Program-made: the position numbers and the translations under genes
In this document: positions 1 to 8,745 of the stretch, piece after piece
Layout of the letters: each line of letters starts with the position of its first letter
How positions within the stretch are numbered: the stretch's first letter is position 1
Source of the DNA: Tundrisphaera lichenicola
GTDB lineage: Bacteria; Planctomycetota; Planctomycetia; Isosphaerales; Isosphaeraceae
NCBI RefSeq assembly: GCF_051175385.1
Contig: NZ_CP195106.1
Span: 5,890,001-5,954,000 of the forward strand
Direction of reading: 5' to 3'
Length of the DNA: 64,000 nucleotides
Notes under the pieces: model-generated
Databases searched by the model: none
The model's input: the letters and a program-made list of their open reading frames with translations, nothing else
What the model was told of the DNA's origin: nothing

Positions 1-108
1 GATCGTTACAAGTCGCCGGCCCGTCGGATCGCCACGGCTTTCACGGTCGTGGTCTGCCTGGGGTTTGCCGTCATCCCGATCGCGGTCCTCGCCGGTTATC
101 TCAAATAA
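1..108 (+). CDS. sdhC: Succinate dehydrogenase cytochrome b subunit (C-terminal end, partial)
   Basis: The first 35 codons of the window, ending at TAA 106-108, encode the last part of a membrane protein: a short basic stretch (DRYKSPARR) and one hydrophobic segment (FTVVVCLGFAVIPIAVLAGYL) before the stop. It lies 13 bases upstream of sdhA and sdhB. In the di-haem type of succinate:quinone reductase the cytochrome b subunit is the usual first gene, so the assignment rests mainly on position plus the terminal transmembrane helix. The 5' part, with the haem-ligand histidines, is outside the window and cannot be checked. Confidence 0.7.
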   Translation, partial: DRYKSPARRIATAFTVVVCLGFAVIPIAVLAGYLK

Positions 109-121
109 GAAGGGGGTCGCC

Positions 122-2032
122 GTGGAACTGAACTCGAACATCCCGCCCGGCCCGCTCGGCGAGAAGTGGTCGGACTACAAGCTGCACATGAAGCTGGTCA
201 GCCCGGCGAACAAGCGGAAGTATTCCGTGATCGTCGTCGGGTCGGGCCTGGCCGGATCGTCGGCGGCGGCCACCCTGGCCGAACTCGGATACAAGGTCGC
301 CTGCTTCTGCTACCAGGACAGCCCCAGGCGGGCGCACTCGATCGCCGCCCAGGGTGGGATCAACGCCGCCAAGAATTATCAGAATGACGGCGACAGCGTC
401 GACCGCCTGTTCTACGACACCATCAAGGGTGGTGACTTCCGCTCCCGCGAGGCCAACGTCCACCGCTTGGCCGAGGTCTCGGTCGACATCATCGACCAGT
501 GCGTCTCGCAAGGCGTCCCGTTCGCCCGAGAGTACGGCGGGACCCTGGCCAACCGCTCGTTCGGCGGGGCCCAGGTTTCTCGGACCTTCTACGCCCGAGG
601 GCAGACCGGTCAGCAACTCCTGCTGGGGGCCTACCAGGCCCTGGAACGCCAGGTGGGCCAGGGGAACGTCTCGATGTTCCCGCGCCACGAGATGCAGGAA
701 CTCGTGGTCGTTGATGGGGTCGCCAAGGGGGTCGTGGTCCGGAACCTGGAGACGGGCAAGCTGGAGTCGTTCTCGGCCGATGCCGTCATCCTGGCGACCG
801 GCGGATACGGGACGGTCTTCTATCTGGCGACGTACGCCAAGGGCTGCAACACCTCGGCCATCTGGCGTGCTTACAAGAAGGGCGCGGCGTTCGCCAACCC
901 CTGCTACACCCAGATCCACCCGACCTGCATCCCCGTCACCGGCTCGCACCAGAGCAAGCTGACCCTGATGTCCGAATCGCTCCGGAACGACGGCCGGATC
1001 TGGGTCCCCAAGAAGGCCGGAGACCACAGGCCCCCCTCGCAAATCCCCGAGAACGAGCGCGACTATTACCTCGAGCGGAAATATCCGAGCTTCGGCAATC
1101 TTGCCCCTCGCGACATCGCCTCTCGGGCCGCCAAGGAGGTTTGCGACGAAGGGCGAGGGGTCGGCCAGACCGGCCTGGGCGTCTATCTCGACTTCGCCGA
1201 CGCGATCGGCCGACTCGGCGTGACCACCATCCGGGAGCGGTACGGCAACCTCTTCGAGATGTACGAGCGGATCACCGACGAGGACCCTTACAAGGTCCCG
1301 ATGCGGATCTACCCGGCCACCCACTACACGATGGGCGGGCTATGGGTCGATTACAACCTGATGAGCACCATCCCGGGCCTCTTCGTCTGCGGGGAGGCCA
1401 ACTTCTCCGACCACGGGGCCAACCGGCTTGGGGCTTCGGCCCTGATGCAAGGGCTGGCCGACGGCTACTTCGTCGTCCCTTACACCCTGGGCAACTACCT
1501 GGCCACGGCCAAGCCCGCCAAGGTCTCGACGGATCACCCCGCCTTCCGCGAGGCCGAGGCGGCCGTCAACGCGCGGCTCAAGCGGTTCCTGGGGATCAAG
1601 GGCCGTCGAACCGTCGATATGTTCCATCGAGAGCTGGGCAAGATCATCTGGGACTACTGCGGGATGGCCCGGAACGAAGAAGGGCTCAAGACCGCCCTCC
1701 AGAAGATCCCCGCGCTCCGGCAGGAATTCTGGGAGGACGTCTGCGTCCTGGGCGAGGATGGCGAGGTCAACCAGTCACTAGAAAAGGCGGGACGGGTGGC
1801 CGACTTCCTCGAACTGGGCGAGTTGCTCTGCCTCGACGCCCTGGAGAGGCGGGAGTCGTGCGGGGCCCACTTCCGCGAGGAGTTCCAGGAGGAAGGGGAG
1901 GCCAAGCGGAACGACGAGGACTACTGCCACGTCGCCGCCTGGGAGTATACCGGCGAGGGGAACAGGCCGATCCGAAACGTCGAGCCGCTCGAATTCGAGA
2001 ATATCCAGCTCCAGACCCGGAGTTACAAATAA
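122..2032 (+). CDS. sdhA: Succinate dehydrogenase flavoprotein subunit
   Basis: Catalytic subunit of complex II, oxidising succinate to fumarate on the cytoplasmic face of the membrane. Near the N-terminus there is a dinucleotide-binding motif GSGLAGSS (residues 40-47) and the AHSIAAQGG segment, whose His72 is the expected covalent FAD attachment site. The length of 636 residues and the closing sequence fit the sdhC-A-B (Bacteroidetes/Bacillus-like) class rather than the enterobacterial class. GTG 122 is preferred to upstream starts because AGAAGGGGG lies just before it and the product then begins MELNSNIPPG. The stop overlaps the sdhB start (TAATG), so the two subunits are probably translationally coupled. 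Confidence 0.95.
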   Translation: MELNSNIPPGPLGEKWSDYKLHMKLVSPANKRKYSVIVVGSGLAGSSAAATLAELGYKVACFCYQDSPRRAHSIAAQGGINAAKNYQNDGDSVDRLFYDTIKGGDFRSREANVHRLAEVSVDIIDQCVSQGVPFAREYGGTLANRSFGGAQVSRTFYARGQTGQQLLLGAYQALERQVGQGNVSMFPRHEMQELVVVDGVAKGVVVRNLETGKLESFSADAVILATGGYGTVFYLATYAKGCNTSAIWRAYKKGAAFANPCYTQIHPTCIPVTGSHQSKLTLMSESLRNDGRIWVPKKAGDHRPPSQIPENERDYYLERKYPSFGNLAPRDIASRAAKEVCDEGRGVGQTGLGVYLDFADAIGRLGVTTIRERYGNLFEMYERITDEDPYKVPMRIYPATHYTMGGLWVDYNLMSTIPGLFVCGEANFSDHGANRLGASALMQGLADGYFVVPYTLGNYLATAKPAKVSTDHPAFREAEAAVNARLKRFLGIKGRRTVDMFHRELGKIIWDYCGMARNEEGLKTALQKIPALRQEFWEDVCVLGEDGEVNQSLEKAGRVADFLELGELLCLDALERRESCGAHFREEFQEEGEAKRNDEDYCHVAAWEYTGEGNRPIRNVEPLEFENIQLQTRSYK

Positions 2033-2877
2033 TGAGCACCGCCTCCGAGATCACCCAGAGCCCCGCCCAGTTCGCCGACCGCGAAGGGGACAAGGGCGGG
2101 CCTTCGGCCCATCGGAAGTCGATCAACCTGAAGCTCAAGGTCTGGCGGCAGAAGAACCGCCAGGCGACCGGCCGGTTCGTCGATTATGAGGCCCGCTCCA
2201 TCAGCCCGGACATGTCCTTCCTGGAGATGCTCGACGTCGTCAACGAGGGGCTGATCCAGAAGGGCGAAGAGCCGATCGCCTTCGATCACGACTGTCGAGA
2301 AGGGATCTGCGGCCAGTGCGGCGTGGTCGTCGACGGCGCACCGCACGGGCCTCGAGCCCAGACCACGACCTGTCAGCTCCACATGAGGAGCTTCACCGAC
2401 GGCGAGACGGTCACGATCGAACCCTGGCGGGCCGCCTCCTTCCCGGTCGTCAAAGACCTGATGGTCGACCGGGGGGCATTCGACCGGATCATCGCCGCCG
2501 GGGGCTACGTCTCGGTCCGGACCGGGAACGCCCCCGATGGCAACGCCATCCCCATCGCGAAGGATGAGGCCGACCTCGCCATGGACGCCGCCGCCTGCAT
2601 CGGCTGCGGGGCCTGCGTGGCGGCCTGCCCGAACGCCTCGGCCTCGCTGTTCACCGCCGCCAAGATCTCCCACCTCAACTTGCTCCCTCAGGGCAAGCCC
2701 GAGCAATATCGGAGAGTGGTCAACATGGTTGAACGGATGGATGCCGAAGGCTTCGGATCCTGCTCCAATCATGCCGAGTGCGAGGGGGCCTGCCCCAAGG
2801 GGATCGGGATCGAGTTCATCTCTCGGATGTATCGCGACTATCTCAAGGCGAGCCTCTTCGGCAAGAAGAAGCCCTGA
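2032..2877 (+). CDS. sdhB: Succinate dehydrogenase iron-sulfur subunit
   Basis: Electron-transfer subunit of complex II, 281 residues. A ferredoxin-like domain holds the [2Fe-2S] cysteines (C88, C93, C96 in CREGICGQC, and C114). The C-terminal half holds two cysteine clusters, CIGCGACVAACP and CSNHAECEGACP, for the [4Fe-4S] and [3Fe-4S] centres. The ATG overlaps the sdhA stop by one base. An N-terminal extension of about 28 residues before the ferredoxin fold is typical of the Bacteroidetes-like type. A strong hairpin follows the stop codon, ending the operon. Confidence 0.96.
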   Translation: MSTASEITQSPAQFADREGDKGGPSAHRKSINLKLKVWRQKNRQATGRFVDYEARSISPDMSFLEMLDVVNEGLIQKGEEPIAFDHDCREGICGQCGVVVDGAPHGPRAQTTTCQLHMRSFTDGETVTIEPWRAASFPVVKDLMVDRGAFDRIIAAGGYVSVRTGNAPDGNAIPIAKDEADLAMDAAACIGCGACVAACPNASASLFTAAKISHLNLLPQGKPEQYRRVVNMVERMDAEGFGSCSNHAECEGACPKGIGIEFISRMYRDYLKASLFGKKKP

Positions 2878-2913
2878 GCCGATCCGGATCGATAGCGAAA
2901 CCGAAGGCGAAGC

Positions 2914-2934
2914 GGCCGGGGACCGACCCCGGCC
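2914..2934 (+). terminator. Rho-independent-like terminator after sdhB
   Basis: Perfect 8-bp stem GGCCGGGG / CCCCGGCC with a 5-base loop, followed by the pyrimidine-rich TTCTCATTTCTC. It begins 36 bases after the sdhB stop. The T-tract is interrupted, so termination is probable rather than certain. Confidence 0.65.
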
Positions 2935-3215
2935 TTCTCATTTCTCGGGACATTGAAGGGGCATCCCGCGGTTCAGGCCGTCGGAAAAATTCCCGCCGTT
3001 CTCCAGACTCCTCGATCCGAGGATTCGGGAATTCCCGAAGTTGGACGACTCGCACCCCGTCTCATCGAACTGATTTCATTCGCGAGCCCTTCACCCACGC
3101 GACGAGTGAGGTTGATCGGGCTCCCGATGAAATCTCCGATCACAAATCCATGAGATGATCAGGCGGGGAGACGACATTCGGGATCGGACTGTCGTCCAGC
3201 TGCTCTGATCAATGA
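2935..3215. other. Intergenic region without recognised feature
   Basis: Between the sdh terminator and the convergent gene ending at 3216. Short open frames here overlap each other on both strands and show no recognisable domain or ribosome-binding site. I see nothing further in it. Confidence 0.5.
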
Positions 3216-3632
3216 TTATGCCCTTCCCAGCAAATCGACCATTCGCTTGACGCTGTCGACTCCATATTGGTCGACCAACTGCTTCACTCCTTCCAGCACA
3301 TCCAGGAGATCCCCATCCCGGGAGGAGACCACTCCGTCGAGCAACGTCCGCTTATGGACCGGGTTCGCCGAATTCTGACTCTTCTTCAGCTGGCTTTTGA
3401 CCGCGCTGAAATGCTGGGCCGTCATCTCGATATCGTAGTTAGCCTTGATGAAAGCGACGGCCTTACTCGGAGACACGATCCCAGAGCGAATCGCCGCGCG
3501 TGCCGCGGCCGACTTCGAGAGCGGCGTCTCGGAATCTTCGCCGACTTCGGATTCAAGCTCCGCTTCCGGTTGCGACTCCGTCGGCGGGACTTGAATCGAT
3601 CCGAGGCGAGTTCGTCCTTGCTTGCGTACCAT
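3216..3632 (-). CDS. Small planctomycete-type hypothetical protein with helical N-terminal module
   Basis: 138-residue protein of unknown function. The N-terminus is polar and acidic. Residues 38-90 contain SKSAAARAAI...SPSKAVAFIKANYDIEMTAQHFSAVKSQLKK, a basic helical pattern that I recognise as recurrent in planctomycete hypothetical proteins; the 'mTaqHfSavKSqlKK' part resembles a recognition-helix arrangement. The C-terminal helix (VKQLVDQYGVDSVKRMVDLL) is a second conserved-looking element. A nucleic-acid-binding role is possible but only inferred. It is a solitary minus-strand gene with a good promoter candidate upstream and AT-richer flanks. The start is ATG 3632; the Shine-Dalgarno is weak. 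Confidence 0.75.
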   Translation of the reverse strand: MVRKQGRTRLGSIQVPPTESQPEAELESEVGEDSETPLSKSAAARAAIRSGIVSPSKAVAFIKANYDIEMTAQHFSAVKSQLKKSQNSANPVHKRTLLDGVVSSRDGDLLDVLEGVKQLVDQYGVDSVKRMVDLLGRA

Positions 3633-3671
3633 GATATTAATCTCAATAAAAATTAGGGTTCAATCATCCGC

Positions 3672-3699
3672 ATTTTAAGACCCGGAGAAATCTTTGCAA
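3672..3699 (-). promoter_or_regulatory. Sigma70-like promoter for the gene at 3216-3632
   Basis: On the minus strand TTGCAA (3699-3694), a 16-base spacer and TAAAAT (3677-3672) match the -35/-10 consensus at most positions, and lie about 40 bases upstream of the start codon in an unusually AT-rich stretch. Confidence 0.5.
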
Positions 3700-4061
3700 T
3701 AGTTTAATCTCACAAGAATGAATGAGATGTCCACTGAAGCAGTATTTCATCTGCTGTTAAACTCAGTTAATGTACGCCCTGCTATTAGATCGACATATCG
3801 CCGGTGGACCCGTGCCATACCATCAATGAAGCCATCCCTCACATCGGGCTCGATGCAAGCATTGGTATCGTCCTGAATTCTTTGAGACCTGTACCTGGGC
3901 AATCCATTGCGGACCGAATGCCATTCGATCGACCATGGGCCGCAGGTCATGGCGCCTTCGTCCTATTTCTTGCGGGGTATCCCCGATGGCGCACGGTTCG
4001 CCTATGCTAAGGGGACAGGTTTCGCCGACGCACTGTGACTCGAGCTTCAAGGCAGCCCTTC
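3700..4061. other. AT-richer intergenic region before the polyketide synthase gene
   Basis: Divergent intergenic region between the minus-strand small protein and the plus-strand PKS gene. Base composition is visibly less G+C-rich than the flanking genes up to about 3780. Short open frames on both strands have no domain match that I can recognise, and I see no RNA gene. Confidence 0.45.
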
Positions 4062-5129
4062 ATGAGCTTCGCGATCTGGGGAATGGGCACCGCCCTGCCG
4101 TCGCAGAGCATCTCGCAGGAGCGGGCGGCCGAGGTGATCAACCAGGCGTCCGGCTACGATGCAGATCAATCGCGCTGGGTGGAGTCGCTCTATCGGGGGG
4201 CGGGCGTCCATCGTCGACATCTCCTGATGCTGGAGCATCTCGACGAGATCCTCGAATCGCCCGGGGGTGTCCCTCGATTCACCACCGGCTGGCGGATGGG
4301 ACGCTACGAGGAGTCGATCATCCCGATGGCCGCCGAGGCCTCCGGGCGTGCGTTGGAGGCCTCGGGAATCGCGGCCTCGGAGATCACCCATCTGGTCACG
4401 GTCTCCTGCACGGGATTTTCCGCGCCCGGGTTCGATCTGGCCCTCTTCGATCGGCTGAAGCTCCGTCCGGTGGTCCAACGGACCCACGTCGGGTTCATGG
4501 GGTGCCACGGGGCCATGAACGGACTCCGGGTGGCCGCGGCCTATGCCGGGAGCGATCCCTCGGCCCGGGTCCTGGTCTGCGCCGCCGAATTGACCAGTCT
4601 CCACTTCCGATATGAGCCCGACCCGCGACTCTCGGTGGTGAATGCCCTCTTCGCCGACGGCTCGGCGGCGGTGGTGGGCCGGGCCGGGCTCCCCGACCAC
4701 CGAGGGGCCTGGACCCTGACGGCGAGCGGTTCGGTCCTGGTCCCCGACTCCGCGGGGGCGATGACCTGGCGGATCGGCGATCAGGGCTTCGAGATGACGC
4801 TTTCCCCGAAGGTCGGCGCCCTGATCGGCGAGCATCTTCGACCCTGGCTCGCGAGCTGGCTCGATTCCCTGGGCCTCTCGATCGGAGACATCCCCACCTG
4901 GGCGATCCATCCCGGAGGCCCGAAAATCCTGGATGCCGCAGAGTCGGCACTGCAGCTCTCGGGCGAGGCCACGGAGGATTCCCGGGAAATCCTGGCCGCA
5001 TTCGGCAACATGTCCTCGCCAACGGTATTGTTCTTGCTAGATAGGCTCAGGAGACGCAACGCCCCCTTGCCCTGCGTCTCCTTGGCCTTCGGTCCTGGCC
5101 TGGTGGTCGAGGCGGCCCTGTTCACCTGA
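4062..5129 (+). CDS. Type III polyketide synthase (chalcone/stilbene synthase family)
   Basis: 355-residue homodimeric-type ketosynthase that would extend an acyl-CoA starter with malonyl-CoA and cyclise it into a resorcinol, pyrone or phloroglucinol-type product. The catalytic triad is visible: Cys148 in VGFMGCHGAMNG, His283 in WAIHPGGPKIL and Asn316 in FGNMSSPTVLF. The C-terminal GPGL loop (AFGPGLVVE) is also present. ATG 4062 is chosen over GTG 4035 because AAGG lies 9 bases upstream and the product then starts at the family's usual position. A flavoprotein gene follows after 77 bases. Starter and product cannot be predicted from sequence alone. Confidence 0.92.
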   Translation: MSFAIWGMGTALPSQSISQERAAEVINQASGYDADQSRWVESLYRGAGVHRRHLLMLEHLDEILESPGGVPRFTTGWRMGRYEESIIPMAAEASGRALEASGIAASEITHLVTVSCTGFSAPGFDLALFDRLKLRPVVQRTHVGFMGCHGAMNGLRVAAAYAGSDPSARVLVCAAELTSLHFRYEPDPRLSVVNALFADGSAAVVGRAGLPDHRGAWTLTASGSVLVPDSAGAMTWRIGDQGFEMTLSPKVGALIGEHLRPWLASWLDSLGLSIGDIPTWAIHPGGPKILDAAESALQLSGEATEDSREILAAFGNMSSPTVLFLLDRLRRRNAPLPCVSLAFGPGLVVEAALFT

Positions 5130-5206
5130 ACGGCCCTCGCGATCGGCCATTCCGGAATCCTCCATCTCGGCAGGATCGAGGAATTGCAGATCGAACGGGA
5201 TAGATC

Positions 5207-6400
5207 ATGATCCAAAGATCGAGCGACTCCTTCGATGTCGTCATCGCCGGCGCTGGGCTGTCCGGGTCGTCATTGGCCTTGCAACTCGCGCGTCGAGGGA
5301 TGAGTGTCGCGCTGGTGGACCCCGGCCGCTTCCCTCGCGACAAGGTCTGCGGCGAGTTCCTCAGCCCCGAATGCTGGGGGATTCTCGATCGGCTGGGACT
5401 CGCCGAAGCCGTGACTCGCTCGTGCTATCATCCGATCCATCTGGTCCGGATCTCGACACCCGAAGGTCGGGAAATCACGGCCGACATCTCCGGTGCGGAT
5501 GGACTCCCGGGGCTCGGTCTGAGCCGGTCGTTCCTCGACGATCTGATCGTGGGGAAGGCCCGAGAGGCCGGCGTGGAAGTCTTCGAAGGGACTCGGGTCG
5601 GGGGTGCGATCCTGGAGAAGGGACGAGTCGTCGGAATACACGCTCGCGGTCCCGAACCGATGGAACTCCGCGCGAGCCTGACCATCGCGGCCGATGGCCG
5701 ACACTCGGTCCTCGTCAAGCAGACCGGTCGGACCAAGGCCCGGAGTTGGTTTCGCCCCGGCCTGTTCGGCCTGAAGCGTCATTACTCGATCGATGATCCC
5801 GAGGCGACCGAGCACCCCGGGACCGTGGGCCTGCACCTGATCCCCGGGGGCTACGGGGGGACCTGCCGAATCGAGGGGGGCTCGACGAACCTCTGCGCCT
5901 TGCTCCCCGAGTCGGAGGTCCGGGAACGTCGAGGGGACCTGGATCGGCTCGCGATCGAGACGCTGGGCCGGAACCCGATCCTGGCCCGGCTCCTGGCCTC
6001 GGGCAAGCCGCTGGGCGACTGGAAGACGGTGGCGGGAGTGAGGGTCCAGGTCTCCACGCCCGAGCGATCGGGCATCCTCTATGTAGGTGACAGCCAGGGG
6101 ACGGTCGATCCCCTGGGCGGCCAGGGGATGACGATGGCCTTGCTGGGGGCCGAGGTGATGGTCCCCTTCGTCGAGCGAGCCCTGGACTGGCCCGATAGCG
6201 CGGACTTCTGGATCCAGGCCGATTGCCAGGAGGCCTGGCATCGGCGATTCGACCGACGAGTCCTGCTCTGTCGCGCGTTCCACCACATCCTGGTCAATCC
6301 CCGGGCGATCGACCTGTCTTCGAGCCTGGGATCGGTCGCGTCGAGGGTCCTCGCCTCCTGCTTCCATCAGACTCGCGATCGGAAGTGGAAGGCGAGCTGA
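5207..6400 (+). CDS. FAD-dependent oxidoreductase/monooxygenase of the geranylgeranyl-reductase-like family
   Basis: 397-residue flavoprotein. The N-terminus has the Rossmann motif GAGLSGSSLALQLARRG (residues 15-31) and ends in VDPGRFPRDKVCGEFLSP, typical of FixC/GGR-like enzymes. The second FAD motif, VGDSQGTVDPLGGQGMTMAL, lies near residue 290. Known type III PKS loci (for example srs in Streptomyces) pair the PKS with a flavoprotein that hydroxylates the aromatic product. The position directly after the PKS suggests the same here, but the methyltransferase often found in such loci is absent. Reduction of a prenyl chain is the alternative. Confidence 0.8.
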   Translation: MIQRSSDSFDVVIAGAGLSGSSLALQLARRGMSVALVDPGRFPRDKVCGEFLSPECWGILDRLGLAEAVTRSCYHPIHLVRISTPEGREITADISGADGLPGLGLSRSFLDDLIVGKAREAGVEVFEGTRVGGAILEKGRVVGIHARGPEPMELRASLTIAADGRHSVLVKQTGRTKARSWFRPGLFGLKRHYSIDDPEATEHPGTVGLHLIPGGYGGTCRIEGGSTNLCALLPESEVRERRGDLDRLAIETLGRNPILARLLASGKPLGDWKTVAGVRVQVSTPERSGILYVGDSQGTVDPLGGQGMTMALLGAEVMVPFVERALDWPDSADFWIQADCQEAWHRRFDRRVLLCRAFHHILVNPRAIDLSSSLGSVASRVLASCFHQTRDRKWKAS

Positions 6401-6539
6401 GGACGGGTCGAGGCGGATTCCCTCCCAGGCGGTTGCGAGCGGCCTCCGGCGCGATCTATCCTGGAGGTTATCGGACGGCTCGCGACCCGATCGGGAAGGC
6501 CCCGGTGAGGTTGGACGCCGCCGGAGAGGACACCGCGCC

Positions 6540-8495
6540 ATGATCGGATCGTTCACGCTCGCCCTGGCCCTGCTCGCCGGGCCGGGAGCCGAGGAGGGCC
6601 AGGGCCGGCCGTTCCTCCACCCGCTCTTCACGGATCATGTCGTGCTCCAGCGCGACGCCCCTCTGCCCATCTGGGGCTGGGCCGAGCCCGGTTCTCGGAT
6701 CAAGGTCGCCCTGGCCGGACAGTCGGTCGAGACAACCGCCGACGACCAGGGCAAGTGGCTGGTCAAGTTCGGCCCCTACCCCGCGGGCGGGCCGCATACG
6801 CTGAGCGTCAGCGGGCCGAAGACGGTCGAGATCCGGGATATTCTGGTGGGAGATGTCTGGATCTGCTCGGGTCAGTCCAACATGGAATGGCCCGTCAACC
6901 GCGCCGACCGTCCCGAACAGGAGATCGCGGCGGCCGACCACCCGCGAATCCGCCTGTTCACCGTCCCCAAGAAGATCTCACTGGAGCCGCAAGTCACCGT
7001 CGACGCCTCCTGGGAGGTCTGCTCGCCGGAGACCGTGGGCGAGTTCTCCGCGGTCGGCTACTTCTTCGGGAAGGACCTCGAACGCGAGCTGAACGTCCCG
7101 ATCGGGCTGATCGATTCGAGCTGGGGCGGGACCATCGCCGAGGCCTGGGTGAGCGACGAATCCTTGACCCCGATGGGAGACTTCGACTCGGCCCTGGGCC
7201 AGATCCGCCAGGCCCTGGCCGAAGAGAAGGGGAAAACTCCCCTCAAATTTGAGGAGGCCATGGCCGCCTGGTGGAAGAAGAATGACCCGGGCTCATCCGA
7301 GGACCCGAACTGGTCGGACCTGAAGTTCGACGCCAAAGGCTGGCAGTCGATGGAGCTTCCCGGCCACTGGGAGGAGAAAGGCCTGCCCGACTTCGACGGG
7401 ATCGCCTGGTTCCGCAAGGAGTTCGAACTTCCCGAAGGCTGGGCCGACAAGGAACTGACCCTGAGCCTCGGGGCGATCGACGACCGCGACACCACCTGGA
7501 TCAACGGGGTCGAGGTCGGTCACATGAATCAGTTCAACTCCAAGCGGGATTACAAGGTCCCCGCCGGGGTGGCCAAGGCCAGCCGGAACGTGATCGCGGT
7601 CCGGGTCCTCGACACGTCCGGTCAGGGGGGATTCGCGGGCTCGAAGGAAGACATGAAACTGACGATCGCGGGAGAGGACAACGCCGAGCCGATCTCCCTG
7701 GCCGGTCCCTGGTCTTACAAGGCTTCGACCCCGCTGGGCGAGCTGTCCACCCCGCCGGAATCGGAGAACAGCAATCCCAACCGCGTGACCGTGCTGTACA
7801 ACGGCATGATCGCGCCCCTCAAGCCGTTCCCGATCAAGGGGGCGATCTGGTATCAGGGCGAGAGCAACGCGGGAAGGCCCGCGCAATACCGCAAGCTCCT
7901 CCCGACCCTGATCCGCGACTGGCGCGAGAAGTTCGGGGTCGGCGAGTTCCCCTTCCTGATCGTCCAGCTGGCCAACTACATGAAGCGCCAGCCCCAGCCG
8001 GCGAACTCCAACTGGGCCGAGCTTCGCGAAGCCCAGTATCTGACCACCAAGGTCCTGCCCAGGGCGGGAGTCGCCCTGGCGATCGACATCGGCGATGCCA
8101 CCGACATCCACCCGACCAACAAGCAGGAAGTCGGTCGACGGCTCGCGCTCGATGCCCTGGCGATCGGCCACGGGAAGGACGTCGAGTTCTCCGGGCCGGT
8201 CTTCAAGTCGCTCGAAATCCAGGGAAACAAGGCGAGATTGTCGTTCGATCACGTCGGGGCCGGCCTGGTCGCGGCCGGGGGCGACAAGCTCGAAGGGTTC
8301 GCCATCGCGGGCGAGGACGGCCAATATCACTGGGCCGACGCTACGATCGACGGGGATACGGTCGTGGTCTCCTCGACCGAGGTCGAGCACCCCAAGACGG
8401 TCCGCTATGCCTGGGCCGACAACCCGGCCTGCAACCTCTACAACCAGGACGGACTGCCCGCCGTCCCGTTCCGGTCCGACCCGCCCTCGGACTGA
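6540..8495 (+). CDS. Secreted sialate O-acetylesterase-like carbohydrate esterase
   Basis: 651-residue SGNH-type esterase of the SASA (DUF303) family, probably removing O-acetyl groups from sugars outside the cytoplasm. A signal peptide is visible (MIGSFTLALALLAGPGAEEG). The nucleophile is Ser113 in ICSGQSNMEW; GAIWYQGESNAG is the second block; Asp522/His524 in DIHPTNK complete the triad. Between the blocks, about residues 255-390, is an inserted jelly-roll resembling the sugar-binding domain of GH2 enzymes (WFRKEFELPEGW ... WINGVEVG), common in planctomycete and Bacteroidetes members. It stands alone, with the PKS pair upstream and a palindromic repeat downstream. Confidence 0.92.
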   Translation: MIGSFTLALALLAGPGAEEGQGRPFLHPLFTDHVVLQRDAPLPIWGWAEPGSRIKVALAGQSVETTADDQGKWLVKFGPYPAGGPHTLSVSGPKTVEIRDILVGDVWICSGQSNMEWPVNRADRPEQEIAAADHPRIRLFTVPKKISLEPQVTVDASWEVCSPETVGEFSAVGYFFGKDLERELNVPIGLIDSSWGGTIAEAWVSDESLTPMGDFDSALGQIRQALAEEKGKTPLKFEEAMAAWWKKNDPGSSEDPNWSDLKFDAKGWQSMELPGHWEEKGLPDFDGIAWFRKEFELPEGWADKELTLSLGAIDDRDTTWINGVEVGHMNQFNSKRDYKVPAGVAKASRNVIAVRVLDTSGQGGFAGSKEDMKLTIAGEDNAEPISLAGPWSYKASTPLGELSTPPESENSNPNRVTVLYNGMIAPLKPFPIKGAIWYQGESNAGRPAQYRKLLPTLIRDWREKFGVGEFPFLIVQLANYMKRQPQPANSNWAELREAQYLTTKVLPRAGVALAIDIGDATDIHPTNKQEVGRRLALDALAIGHGKDVEFSGPVFKSLEIQGNKARLSFDHVGAGLVAAGGDKLEGFAIAGEDGQYHWADATIDGDTVVVSSTEVEHPKTVRYAWADNPACNLYNQDGLPAVPFRSDPPSD

Positions 8496-8515
8496 TCGGC
8501 AGTCGAGTTCTCCAG

Positions 8516-8606
8516 GACCCTCACCCCATCCCTTGCCCAATGGGAGCGGAAGCCAAAGCAATCCCTCTCCCCCAGGGAGAGGGTGGCCGAAGGCCGGGTG
8601 AGGGTC
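8516..8606. repeat. Palindromic interspersed repeat (REP/MITE-like)
   Basis: A 91-bp element bounded by perfect 11-bp inverted ends, GACCCTCACCC (8516-8526) and GGGTGAGGGTC (8596-8606). Inside is a perfect 9-bp hairpin CCCTCTCCC-CCA-GGGAGAGGG (8563-8583), followed by TGGCCGAAGGCCGGGTGAGGG. This resembles an intergenic palindrome family seen in many high-G+C bacteria. It may also end transcription from the esterase gene. Confidence 0.7.
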
Positions 8607-8745
8607 GAGACGCATGGCGTGAGGGTCAAATCGCCAGGTCTCGCGGATTTTCGATCGGATTCCCCGCGGAATCCGGGAACCAAATCCCCTCTCCATCGCA
8701 TGGTTAAAGCGAGCGACGATCGTTCGACAGCCGGGAGGGAGAGGG

